From positions 58,843 through 122,842 of the forward strand of contig NZ_LGEG01000204.1 in the NCBI RefSeq assembly GCF_001280125.1: 64,000 nucleotides of DNA, given 5' to 3'. Positions within the stretch are counted from its first letter, which is position 1; the number at the start of each line of letters is the position of its first letter. The DNA comes from Streptomyces sp. NRRL F-6492. Lineage in GTDB: Bacteria; Actinomycetota; Actinomycetes; Streptomycetales; Streptomycetaceae. A model generated the notes under the pieces. That model searched no databases. It was given only the letters and a program-made list of their open reading frames with translations, and was not told the DNA's origin. The position numbers and the translations under genes were made by a program. Below are positions 35,145 to 43,117 of this stretch, piece by piece.

Positions 35145-37186
35145 TCCTCGGCCGCGCCGTTCGGCGCGGCGGCCCCGACCGGCGCGGACGGCAGGTGGCC
35201 GTCGAGCACGCCGGACTTCATGAGCTTCGCGAGCAGCGCCGAGACGCTGAGGTCGCGCACGTCGGAGCCGGAGAGCGAGCCGAGCACGTTCGTCAGGTCC
35301 TCGGTGAAGGGCTGCGAGCCGTTCAGCCACGGGCCGGCGAGGGCCTGCGCGGTCCCCGAGTGCTCGACGAAGCCGTCGACGGACCTGCCGAGCGAGACGG
35401 ACCGCACGAGCCGGTCGAGGAAGACGGAGTCGCCCCCGACGATGTTGATGTCGGCGTTCTCCAGGCCGGTGGCGAGGACGGTGGCCTGGGCCTCGGCGAC
35501 CTGGCGCTGCACGTCGAGGCCGGCGAGCCGGATGTCCTTCTCGGCCTCCAGGCGGAGGCGGTACTCCTCGTGCGTGCGGGACGCCTCGTCGAGGGCGGCC
35601 ATCGCCGCCGCCTTCTCGGTCAGGCCCGCGGCCTCGGCCTTCAGCTTCTCCCCGATCGCGGTGGCGTCGGCGAGCGCCTTCTCGCGGGCGCCCTCGGCCT
35701 CCGCGAGCGCCTTCTCGCGGGCGCCGGCGGCCTCGGCGCGCAGCCGGGCCTCGGTGGCCTCCGCCTCCGCGCGGCCGGCCTTCTCGATGACGCCGGCCTC
35801 CTTGTCCCGGACCTGGAGCGCCGCGAGCCCCTCGGCGGCGGCCTCGGCCTGGACGCCCTCGGCGAGGCGGATCTTGGCGCGGGCGTCCATGTCGGCGGCC
35901 TTGTTGCGGGCCTCGGCGAGGGTGAGCTCCTCGGCGGCCCGGTGCACGGCGGCCTGCTCGGCGGCCTCCGCGGCCTTGATGTCCTTGACCAGCCGCTCCT
36001 GGGCCTCGGCCTCGGCGGCGATCACGATCGCCTGACGGTTGCGCTCGGCCTCCTCGACCGCCCGCAGCCGCTTGATCGACTCCTCCTGCTCGGCGACCGT
36101 GCGGTCCACCGCGACCCGCTCGCGGATCACCTCGGCGATGTCCCGGCGCTCCGCCTCGACCTCCTTCTCGGCGGAGATGCGGGTCAGTTCGGTCTCCCGG
36201 TCGCGGGCGATGACCTCCAGGAGGCGGTCCTTCTCGATCCGCTCGTTCTCGACGGCGATGACCCGCTCGCGGTTCTTCTGCGCGACCGCGACCTCGCGGG
36301 CCTGGTTCTCGCGCTGGATGCCGAGCTGCTCCTCGGTCCTCAGGAAGGCGCTCTGCGCCCGCAGCCGCTCCTCCTCCACCACCCGGGCGGTCTCGGCCTC
36401 CTCGCGGGCCCGTACGGTGTCGATCTCGCGCTTCTGCTTGATCTCGGCGTCGGCCTGGCGCCGCTCCAGCTCCAGGATGGCCTCGCGGGCGTCGACGTTC
36501 TGCCGGGTGATCTCCTTCTGCTCGTGCCGGCGGAACTCGTTGGTGCGCACGTTCTCGGCGGCGGTCAGCTCCGTGATCTTGCGGATGCCCTGGGCGTCGA
36601 GGATGTTGCCGGGGTCGAGCTGGCCGAGCGGGGTCTGCTCCAGGTGGTCGATGGCCGCGTCCTCCAGGCTGTAGCCGTTGAGGTCGATGCCGATGATCTC
36701 GATGATCCGGAAGCGCAGCTCCTCGCGCTTGGTGTAGAGGTCGGTGAAGTCGAGCTGCTTGCCGACGGTCTTGAGGGCCTCGGAGAACTTGGCGTTGAAC
36801 AGCTCCTGGAGGGTGTCCTTGTCGCTGGCGCGGGCGGTGCCGATGGCCTGGGCGACCCTGATGACGTCCTCGGCGGTCTTGTTGACGCGGACGAAGAAGG
36901 AGATCCGGATGTCGGCGCGGATGTTGTCCCGGCAGATCAGGCCGTCGCGGCCGGTCCGGGAGATCTCGATCGTCTTGACCGAGATGTCCATGACCTCGGC
37001 CTTGTGCAGCACGGGCAGGACGACCTGCCCGGTGAAGGTGACGTCGACCTTCCGCGTCTTCGAGACGATCAGCGCCTTGCCCTGCTCCACCTTGCGGAAC
37101 AGTCTGCCGACCACGAGGACGAGGAGGAGGGCGAGGAGCAGGACAACGGCGACGAGCACGCCGATGCCCGTGGTGATGGCATCCAT
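35141..37186 (-). CDS. Flotillin-like SPFH/band 7 membrane protein
   Basis: Membrane scaffold protein of 681 residues. An N-terminal transmembrane helix (about 5-27, ITTGIGVLVAVVLLLALLLV) is followed by an SPFH domain (about 30-215; DGLICRDNIRADIRISFFVR, ELRFRIIEIIGIDLNGY). A long Glu/Ala/Arg coiled coil (about 215-570) contains the EAEA-type repeats typical of flotillin tails. It would oligomerise in functional membrane microdomains. The downstream giant ATPase is its likely operon partner. The start ATG 37186 has only a weak ribosome-binding site. Two 13-residue segments at about 490-520 (REKALAEAEG, REKALADATA) form an internal duplication. Confidence 0.9.
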   Translation of the reverse strand: MDAITTGIGVLVAVVLLLALLLVLVVGRLFRKVEQGKALIVSKTRKVDVTFTGQVVLPVLHKAEVMDISVKTIEISRTGRDGLICRDNIRADIRISFFVRVNKTAEDVIRVAQAIGTARASDKDTLQELFNAKFSEALKTVGKQLDFTDLYTKREELRFRIIEIIGIDLNGYSLEDAAIDHLEQTPLGQLDPGNILDAQGIRKITELTAAENVRTNEFRRHEQKEITRQNVDAREAILELERRQADAEIKQKREIDTVRAREEAETARVVEEERLRAQSAFLRTEEQLGIQRENQAREVAVAQKNRERVIAVENERIEKDRLLEVIARDRETELTRISAEKEVEAERRDIAEVIRERVAVDRTVAEQEESIKRLRAVEEAERNRQAIVIAAEAEAQERLVKDIKAAEAAEQAAVHRAAEELTLAEARNKAADMDARAKIRLAEGVQAEAAAEGLAALQVRDKEAGVIEKAGRAEAEATEARLRAEAAGAREKALAEAEGAREKALADATAIGEKLKAEAAGLTEKAAAMAALDEASRTHEEYRLRLEAEKDIRLAGLDVQRQVAEAQATVLATGLENADINIVGGDSVFLDRLVRSVSLGRSVDGFVEHSGTAQALAGPWLNGSQPFTEDLTNVLGSLSGSDVRDLSVSALLAKLMKSGVLDGHLPSAPVGAAAPNGAAED

Positions 37187-37363
37187 GGGAGACCCCGTGT
37201 GGAGGAAGGAGGTGGGAGAGCAGGGCGGCGCCGCGTCCGCGCGGCGGGCCGGTGGGGGGCCGCGGTGGAGCCGCCCCGCGCGGGAGGACCCGCACCGGGT
37301 GCGGGGGCGCTGCCGCCGGCCGTGGAGGAGCCGTGCCCGGGGACCGGAGTCCGCCCGGGACGG

Positions 37364-37567
37364 CTACGGTTCGTCGGGGAAGAGCTTCGCCGTGCGCCGC
37401 GCGAGGCCACGGCACACCGGCGCGGCCGGGAAGCGGGAGCCGGCCGGGAAGCGTTCACGGGCCGGGAAACCTGCGCGGACCGGGCAACCTGCGTCGGCCG
37501 GAAACCCGGGGCGGACCGGGAAACCGGCACCGGCCGGGAAGCGCGCATCGGTCGGGAACCCGCTCAT
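37364..37567 (-). CDS. Small hexapeptide-repeat protein
   Basis: Unrecognised 67-residue ORF from ATG 37567, with GAGGGAAG at ribosome-binding distance. The first 48 residues are eight consecutive hexapeptides of the form xx[GR][FC]P[AVT], starting MSGFPT, DARFPA, GAGFPV. The unique tail ends AKLFPDEP. The codons are GC-rich and the repeats keep frame. The role is unknown: no signal peptide or membrane segment; the Phe-Pro spacing suggests an extended, possibly binding, surface. It is 178 bp upstream of the flotillin gene on the same strand and could be its leader gene. Confidence 0.55.
   Translation of the reverse strand: MSGFPTDARFPAGAGFPVRPGFPADAGCPVRAGFPARERFPAGSRFPAAPVCRGLARRTAKLFPDEP
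37424..37567. repeat. Eight tandem 18-bp units
   Basis: Units begin at 37424, 37442, 37460, 37478, 37496, 37514, 37532 and 37550, each starting G[GA][CT]CGG followed by GA or CA and A, with diverged ends. The array is exactly 144 bp and ends at the start codon of the small ORF. Confidence 0.85.
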
Positions 37568-37801
37568 CGTGCTTCCCTCCCCCTCGCCGCGTGGCTGTCG
37601 CCGCCCCTCCACGGCGTCCCGCCGGTGGACGGGCCCTCCGTGGAACCATCGTGGCATCGCCATCTACTTGTTCGCGTTGCCGGTTTCCGGCAATCTTGAC
37701 GCATCCTTGATGCCGGTGACCGCCCATGGGCGGCGCCGTCCCGCGATCGGGCCGGCGCGTCGAGGGGGGTCGATTGACGCACGGGGGCGGGGAGGAAGAC
37801 G

Positions 37802-38860
37802 GTGGAACGGGTGATGTCCGGGGAGCACCTGGAGGGGTACGGGGAGATCCTGGCGGGGGCCTCGGCGACGGGCCGGCGGCTGACCCGCGACGAGCTGGAA
37901 ACGCTGCGGGCCCGCGGTGAGCGGGCCGCCGAGGCCGGGATCGGGCTGCGCGCCCTGATACGCGCGCACCTCTCGGCCGCCGGGGAGCTGCGGGCGGAGC
38001 TGCCCCGCGCCGCCGGCGACCACCTCCTCGCCGTCGTCGAGCAGGCCGTCGACGCCTTCGCGGAGGGGCACGAGCGGGCGGGGATCCTGGCGGTGCGCCA
38101 GGAGGAGGCGTCGCGCCGCGAGTTCATCGACGACCTGCTGTACGGGCGGAGCGACCTCGGGCGCCTCGCCCAGCGCGCCGAGCGCTTCGGCCTGCTGCTC
38201 GCCCACGCGCACGCGGTGGCCGTGGCGCAGGGCAGGGAGCCGTACGAGGACGGCGCGTCCGTCACCCGGACCGTGGAGGCGTCGCTCGCGGCCCGGTTCG
38301 GCCGGCGGCGCATCCTGATCACCACGAAGGAGGGGCGCCTCGTCTGCGTCGCCCCGGCCGACCAGCCGGAGGTGCTGTCCTTCTTCGCGAAGCAGGCGTA
38401 CGCGGCGACCGACGGCGGACAGGTCGCCGTCGGGCGCGCCCACTCGGGGCCCGGCGGTGTCGTCCACTCGTACGAGGAGGCCCTGAACGCCCTCGACCTG
38501 GCGGTCCGGCTCGATCTGAACGATCCGGTGCTGCGCGCCGCCGACCTGCTCGTCTATCCGGTCCTCACCCGTGACCGCCAGGCCATGGCCGACCTGGTGG
38601 TCAGCGTCCTGGGCCCGCTCCGGGAGGCGCGGGGCGGCGCCCAGCCGCTGATCGACACGCTCACCGCGTACTTCGACACCGGCTGCGTCGCCGCCGAGAC
38701 GGCCCGGCGGCTCTCCCTGAGCGTCCGGGCGGTGACGTACCGGCTGGACCGCGTGCGCCGCCTCACGGGCGCCGACCCCGGCGACCCCGGCCAGCGCTAC
38801 ACCCTCCAGACCGCCGCCATCGGCGCCCGGTTCCTCGGCTGGCCGGGTCAGGAGCTGTGA
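37802..38860 (+). CDS. PucR/CdaR-type helix-turn-helix regulator
   Basis: Regulator of 352 residues. The C-terminal PucR HTH_30 domain is clear (TLTAYFDTGCVAAETARRLS, LSVRAVTYRLDRVRRLTG), preceded by a GGDEF-like CdaR middle region (about 165-260, with VAVGRAHSGPGGVVHSYEEA). The N-terminal 100 residues (helical, RALIRAHLSAAGELRAELP) resemble the RsbR/PucR N-terminal helical domain. The start is GTG 37802 after GGGAGGAA. Its target is not evident; divergent from the flotillin locus and convergent with the RCK protein. Confidence 0.87.
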   Translation: MERVMSGEHLEGYGEILAGASATGRRLTRDELETLRARGERAAEAGIGLRALIRAHLSAAGELRAELPRAAGDHLLAVVEQAVDAFAEGHERAGILAVRQEEASRREFIDDLLYGRSDLGRLAQRAERFGLLLAHAHAVAVAQGREPYEDGASVTRTVEASLAARFGRRRILITTKEGRLVCVAPADQPEVLSFFAKQAYAATDGGQVAVGRAHSGPGGVVHSYEEALNALDLAVRLDLNDPVLRAADLLVYPVLTRDRQAMADLVVSVLGPLREARGGAQPLIDTLTAYFDTGCVAAETARRLSLSVRAVTYRLDRVRRLTGADPGDPGQRYTLQTAAIGARFLGWPGQEL

Positions 38861-38870
38861 CGGCGGCGCT

Positions 38871-40829
38871 TCACGGCCCCCGGCCGGAGGCGGGCGTACG
38901 GGACCGTTCGAGGAGCTGGGCGAGGCCGGCGCGGGTCGCGGCGATCACGACGCGGTCCTCGGGACGCAGGACGTAGCCGGAGTGGAGGTCCCACAGGAGG
39001 CCGGGCGGGTCGTCGCGGCCGTGGGCGGCGGTGAGGTCGGGGCGGCGGGCCTGGGGGGCGGTGGTGTCGAGGGCGAGGACGCGCCAGGCGCCGGGCCGGA
39101 AGGCCTCCTGGACGGTCCGCCCCTCCAGCTGCGGCTGTCCGGCGACGTCGAGCGCGGCGAAGAGCAGCACGCGGCGTTCGACGGGGATGGCGCCGAGGAT
39201 CTGACGGCCCATCATGGCGGTGGCGAAGGCGGGCGCGGCGAGGGTGGACACGCTGCGGCTGCGGGTGAGCGCGTCGGGGTGGGCGGCGCGCAGGGTGCGG
39301 TAGACGGCGGTGGCGAAGTCGTCGTCGTACAGGCGCAGGGCGACGAGCAGTTCCGGCGCGAGCGTGCGCGCGTACAGCGCGGCTTCCAGGTTGGTGGTGT
39401 CGGCGCTGGTGAGGGCGAGGAGCGCGTGCGCGCGGCGCACCTTGGCCGCCTCCAGTACGCCCTCCTGGGTGACGTCGCCGAGGACGACGGGGACGCGCAG
39501 GCTGCGGGCGAGCGCGACGCCCCGGGCGTCGGGGTCGTCCTCCACGCACACCACGGGGATGTCGAGCTCGCGGAGCCGGGCCAGGACGCGGGTGCCGATC
39601 TTGCCGAGGCCGAGCAGGACGACGTGGCCGGCGAGTCCGCGCGGCGGCCGGCGCAGCGCGGCGGCGCTGCGGTAGGCGCCGAAGGCCTCCAGGGCGCCGG
39701 CGACGAGCAGGGGCAGCAGGGCGAGGCCGACGAACCCGGTGAGGAGCTGGAGGATCTGGCGGGGCGCGGAGTCGTCGACGGCGGGCTCGGCGATGGCGAA
39801 CAGGTCGAGCAGGGTGATGTAGACGGCGTGCGGCGGGGAGTCGTCCGTGACGACCGAGGAGACGACGGCCAGGACGGTCACGGCCGCGACGACGCCCGCG
39901 AGGGCCCAGCGCAGCCGGCGCGAGAGGAGTTCCTTGAACGAGGCCCCCCGGCTCGTGCGCCTGCGGGGCGTGGCCGGTTCGTGGGTGACGGCCTCCAGGA
40001 CGATGGTGCCGCGGCCGGCGGCGGCCCGTACGGCGGCGTCGTCGGGGAGCAGGTGGGGGGCGTGCGGGCCGCTGCGGTCGGAGCCCTCGGCGCCGGCGGG
40101 GTCGCTGGTGGTGGAGGACAGCAGGGCGAGGGTCGCGAGGCCGGGCGGGGCCACGTCCCCGGGGCTGTGGGGCAGCCGCTCGGCGGCGCGCAGCAGCAGG
40201 CCGTCGGCCTGGACGATCTTGCGGGTTCCGGCGACGGCGGTGGCGGCGAGCGCCGGGGCGGTGGTGTCGGCGTCGGAGAGGACGGTCGTCGAGGTGTCGT
40301 GCCGGCCGCGGACGTCCTCGGGCAGCGTGAGGTCGGTGGCCTGGTCGAGCAGCTCCGCCATGCGCCGGCCGAGGTTCCGGTTGTACATCCTCAGGACCAG
40401 CCGGATCCTCGGGTTGAGGCGCCGGGCGAGGAACGCGGCCCGCATGTTGGCCTCGTCGTCCTCGTAGAGGAGGGCGAGGGCCGCGGCCCGCGCCACACCG
40501 ACCGCCGACAGGGTCTGCTCGTCGGGCACGGCGGCGGTCACCTCCCGCACCCCCGCGCCCGGCGCGGTGTCCGTGACGTCCTCCGGCGGTCCGCCGGGCC
40601 GCCCGACCGCCGCGCTCATCCGGCCGAACAGCGCCGAGGCCCGGGAGAGGCTCGTCGGCCGGCTCGCCGCCCCCTCGAGACCGAGCGGCGGCGGTACGAC
40701 CAGGGTGACGGACTGCCGGTACACGTCGGCGAGTTCGGCGGCGATCCGGTGCGCGAGCGCGTCGTCCCCGCACACGACCATGTGCCCGTCGCCGTGCGGC
40801 CGCCCGTTCGCCCGGGGCACTGCGCTCAT
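38871..40829 (-). CDS. Membrane protein with two TrkA-N (RCK) domains, potassium-channel/castor-like
   Basis: Protein of 652 residues from ATG 40829. A first nucleotide-binding domain (about 15-200; MVVCGDDALAHRIAAELADV) is followed by two or three hydrophobic helices (about 308-400; WALAGVVAAVTVLAVV, LLTGFVGLALLPLLVAGALE) and a second TrkA-N domain (about 420-560; HVVLLGLGKIGTRVLARLRE). It ends in a TrkA-C-like segment (YVLRPEDRVVIAATRAGL). There is no TVGYG selectivity filter; the region between the helices reads as YITLLDLFAIAEP. It is therefore probably a ligand-gated ion channel/transporter regulator of the CASTOR/Pollux or TrkA-like kind rather than a classical K+ channel. Confidence 0.82.
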   Translation of the reverse strand: MSAVPRANGRPHGDGHMVVCGDDALAHRIAAELADVYRQSVTLVVPPPLGLEGAASRPTSLSRASALFGRMSAAVGRPGGPPEDVTDTAPGAGVREVTAAVPDEQTLSAVGVARAAALALLYEDDEANMRAAFLARRLNPRIRLVLRMYNRNLGRRMAELLDQATDLTLPEDVRGRHDTSTTVLSDADTTAPALAATAVAGTRKIVQADGLLLRAAERLPHSPGDVAPPGLATLALLSSTTSDPAGAEGSDRSGPHAPHLLPDDAAVRAAAGRGTIVLEAVTHEPATPRRRTSRGASFKELLSRRLRWALAGVVAAVTVLAVVSSVVTDDSPPHAVYITLLDLFAIAEPAVDDSAPRQILQLLTGFVGLALLPLLVAGALEAFGAYRSAAALRRPPRGLAGHVVLLGLGKIGTRVLARLRELDIPVVCVEDDPDARGVALARSLRVPVVLGDVTQEGVLEAAKVRRAHALLALTSADTTNLEAALYARTLAPELLVALRLYDDDFATAVYRTLRAAHPDALTRSRSVSTLAAPAFATAMMGRQILGAIPVERRVLLFAALDVAGQPQLEGRTVQEAFRPGAWRVLALDTTAPQARRPDLTAAHGRDDPPGLLWDLHSGYVLRPEDRVVIAATRAGLAQLLERSRTPASGRGP

Positions 40830-41170
40830 GGTTCCCCCTCGGATTCCAGGATCCCGGCCGGGCCCTGACGGGGCCTCGCGGACGGCTCCGGCGCGGCCGC
40901 CCCATGCTGCCACGCGGCGGGGCGGAGGTTCACTGCCGGATCCCGGAAGCCTTTCCCGCCGTCGGCTGCCGCCGGCCGACACCCGGCCGCGGCACGGGCC
41001 CGGCCGTCCTCCACGGGCCGTACGCGGACGGGAACGCGGCCCCGTTCCGCGGGACACCGTCCGGGTTACCATTCGACCGGCCGATCCACCACCGGCCCAC
41101 CACCGGTCGGGCGTACCGGCCGGCCGAACGCCGGGCCGGGCCGCCCCGTGCCCCGCAGGAGGCCCTCCCC
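40830..41170. other. Divergent intergenic region
   Basis: A 341-bp gap between the RCK protein gene and the aldo/keto reductase. It is very GC-rich with several short dyads and no convincing ORF, tRNA or operator. It should hold the promoters of both genes. Confidence 0.5.
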
Positions 41171-42121
41171 GTGACCACACCCCCGAGAACGGACCGGCTG
41201 GTCCTCGGCTGCATGGGGCTCGGCGGCCCCTGGGACGCCGCCTCGTACACGGCCGCCGACGTGGAGGCCGCGGAGAAGGCCGTCGAGGCCGCGCTGGACA
41301 GCGGGATCACCGCCTTCGACCACGCCGACATCTACGGGCAGGGCAAGGCCGAAGCGGTCTTCGGCGAGATCCTGGCCCGCCACCCCTCGCTGCGCGCGCG
41401 CATGAGCATCCAGTCGAAGTGCGGCATCGTGCTCTCCCGCGACGACCGGCCGGGCCTGTACGACCTGCGCGGCGCGTCGATCCGGCGGAGGGTCGAGGAG
41501 ACCCTGACCCGGCTGCGCACCGACGTGCTCGACACGCTCCTGCTGCACCGTCCCGACCCGCTCGCGGACCCCGAGGACGTGGCGGACGCCCTGCACTCCC
41601 TGCACGCGCAGGGCCTCGTCCGCCGGTTCGGCGTCTCCAACATGAACGCCCCGCAGATCGCCCGCCTCCAGGCCCGCCTCTCGCTGCCGCTGGCGGTCAA
41701 CCAGCTGGAGATGAGCCTGGCCCGGCGCGACTGGCTGGAGGACGGGGTCCTCGTCAACACCCCGGCCTCGGCGGCCAACGGCTTCCCCGCGGGCACGGTC
41801 GAGCACTGCCTGGCCCACGGCGTCGCCCTCCAGGCGTGGGCGCCGCTCGCCCAGGGGCGCTTCACCGGGCGGCAGGAGACGAAGGAGGAGCACGCCACCG
41901 CCGACCTGGTGGCGCGCCTGGCCGAGGCCAAGGGGACGACCCCGGAGACGATCGTCCTGTGGTGGCTCCGGCGCCACCCGGCCCGCATCGTCCCCGTCGT
42001 CGGGACCACCAGCCCCACCCGCATCAGGGCCTGCGGGGACGCCGCCACCGCCGAGCCCCGGCTCACCCACGAGGAGTGGTACGAGCTCTGGATCACGGCG
42101 CGCGGCACGCCCCTCCCCTGA
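41171..42121 (+). CDS. Aldo/keto reductase
   Basis: NADPH-dependent oxidoreductase of 316 residues with the AKR (beta/alpha)8 signatures: the catalytic Asp/Tyr pair in TAFDHADIYGQGKAE, Lys in SIQSKCG, and the VRRFGVSNMN segment, with WWLRRHPARIVPVVGTT near the cofactor site. GTG 41171 follows GGAGG eight bases upstream. It resembles the YdhF/AKR11-like group. Stands just outside the SARP gene and may or may not belong to the biosynthetic cluster. Confidence 0.92.
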   Translation: MTTPPRTDRLVLGCMGLGGPWDAASYTAADVEAAEKAVEAALDSGITAFDHADIYGQGKAEAVFGEILARHPSLRARMSIQSKCGIVLSRDDRPGLYDLRGASIRRRVEETLTRLRTDVLDTLLLHRPDPLADPEDVADALHSLHAQGLVRRFGVSNMNAPQIARLQARLSLPLAVNQLEMSLARRDWLEDGVLVNTPASAANGFPAGTVEHCLAHGVALQAWAPLAQGRFTGRQETKEEHATADLVARLAEAKGTTPETIVLWWLRRHPARIVPVVGTTSPTRIRACGDAATAEPRLTHEEWYELWITARGTPLP

Positions 42122-42130
42122 CCGGCGGGG

Positions 42131-42162
42131 CGCCTCCCGGCGCGGACGGGCGCGGGGAGGCG
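42131..42162. terminator. Hairpin between convergent aldo/keto reductase and SARP genes
   Basis: CGCCTCCC at 42131-42138 pairs with GGGAGGCG at 42155-42162, in the 54-bp gap between two converging genes. It is probably a bidirectional terminator. Confidence 0.55.
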
Positions 42163-42175
42163 GGGCCGACGTCCC

Positions 42176-43003
42176 TCACAGGGGGGCGCCGCTCGTCAGC
42201 CGGCGCGCGGAGAGCCGGGCGGGGGGCCGGTTCGGGGCGCGGCACGGCTCGGGGGCCTCGGTGTGGAGGATCTCGTGCTGGAGGCGCCGGAGTTCCGCCG
42301 AGGGCTCCAGGCCCAGTTCGCTCCTGAGGATGCGGTACAGGCTCTGGTAGGCCTGCAGGGCCTCGCCCCGGCGGCCGGCGCGGTGCAGGGCGGAGATGAG
42401 CTGGCCGTGGAACCACTCGTGGAGCGGGTGGTCGTTGACGAGGGCGCGCAGTTCCGGGAGGAACTCACGGGAGCGGCCGAGGCGCAGCTCGGTCTCCACG
42501 CGTAGCTCCAGGGCGTGGATGCGCAGTTCCTGGAGGTGGGCGATGCGTCCGGTCAGTACCGCGTTGACGGAGAGGTTGCTGAGCACGGGGCCGCGCCACA
42601 GCCGCTGGACGTCGGCGAGGAACTCCGCGGCGCGTTCGGCGTGCCCGTCCGCGAGCGCCGACCGGGCCTGGCGGACGCGCCGTTCGAAGACGAGGGCGTC
42701 GACCTGGTCCTCCCCGATGTCGAGGAGGTAGCCGGGCGCCCGGGTCGCCAGGAGCTCGTCGGCGAGCGGCAGCACCTCCTTGAGCAGCCGGCGCGCGTGG
42801 TAGATGTGCGTCTGCAGCGTCCTGAACGCCCCCGCCGGGGCCTGTTCGCCCCAGAGCTCCCGGACCAGGGTCTCCGTCGCCACGGCCGTGCGGGGCCGGA
42901 GGGCGAGCACGGCGAGCATCTGACAGATCTTCGGCGCACCCGGCACGTGGGAGCGGCCGTCATCGGTCACGATCTCGAAGGGGCCGATGAGGTTGAACTG
43001 CAC
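42176..43003 (-). CDS. SARP-family transcriptional activator
   Basis: Streptomyces antibiotic regulatory protein of 275 residues from GTG 43003 (MQFNLIGPFEIVTDDGRSHV). It has an OmpR-like winged helix at about 15-95 (GAPKICQMLAVLALRPRTAV, LWGEQAPAGAFRTLQTHIYH) and a bacterial transcriptional activation domain at about 100-245 (LHEWFHGQLISALHRAGRRG, ALQAYQSLYRILRSELGLEP). There is no ATPase or TPR extension, so it is a small SARP like ActII-ORF4. SARPs activate secondary-metabolite genes at 11-bp-spaced heptamer repeats; such repeats occur at three promoters in this cluster. Confidence 0.93.
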   Translation of the reverse strand: MQFNLIGPFEIVTDDGRSHVPGAPKICQMLAVLALRPRTAVATETLVRELWGEQAPAGAFRTLQTHIYHARRLLKEVLPLADELLATRAPGYLLDIGEDQVDALVFERRVRQARSALADGHAERAAEFLADVQRLWRGPVLSNLSVNAVLTGRIAHLQELRIHALELRVETELRLGRSREFLPELRALVNDHPLHEWFHGQLISALHRAGRRGEALQAYQSLYRILRSELGLEPSAELRRLQHEILHTEAPEPCRAPNRPPARLSARRLTSGAPL

Positions 43004-43074
43004 GGTGCACGCTCCCGTTCCGGCATCTGACCGCCTGTATCGGTGTGCTGCGGTGTCCTTGCCGACCCTAAGGA

Positions 43075-43090
43075 CCACGGGGGCCCGTGG
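43075..43090. promoter_or_regulatory. 16-bp palindrome upstream of SARP gene
   Basis: CCACGGG-GG-CCCGTGG, in the 114-bp space between the SARP start and the 3' end of the transposase-like gene. It could be an operator for the SARP promoter or a transcript end. Confidence 0.4.
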
Positions 43091-43117
43091 CCGCACGATG
43101 GCAAAGAGAGTGTCAAG

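Noticed and set aside
30512..37699. 2,395-codon open frame on the plus strand opposite the ATPase and flotillin genes
   Set aside because: Composition is repetitive Gly/Val/Glu/Leu without domains; the minus strand holds a clear AAA ATPase and flotillin, so this is a GC-bias artefact.
41100..41170. Upstream in-frame extension of the aldo/keto reductase to 40904
   Set aside because: No similarity in the extension; GGAGG followed by GTG at 41171 gives the family N-terminus.
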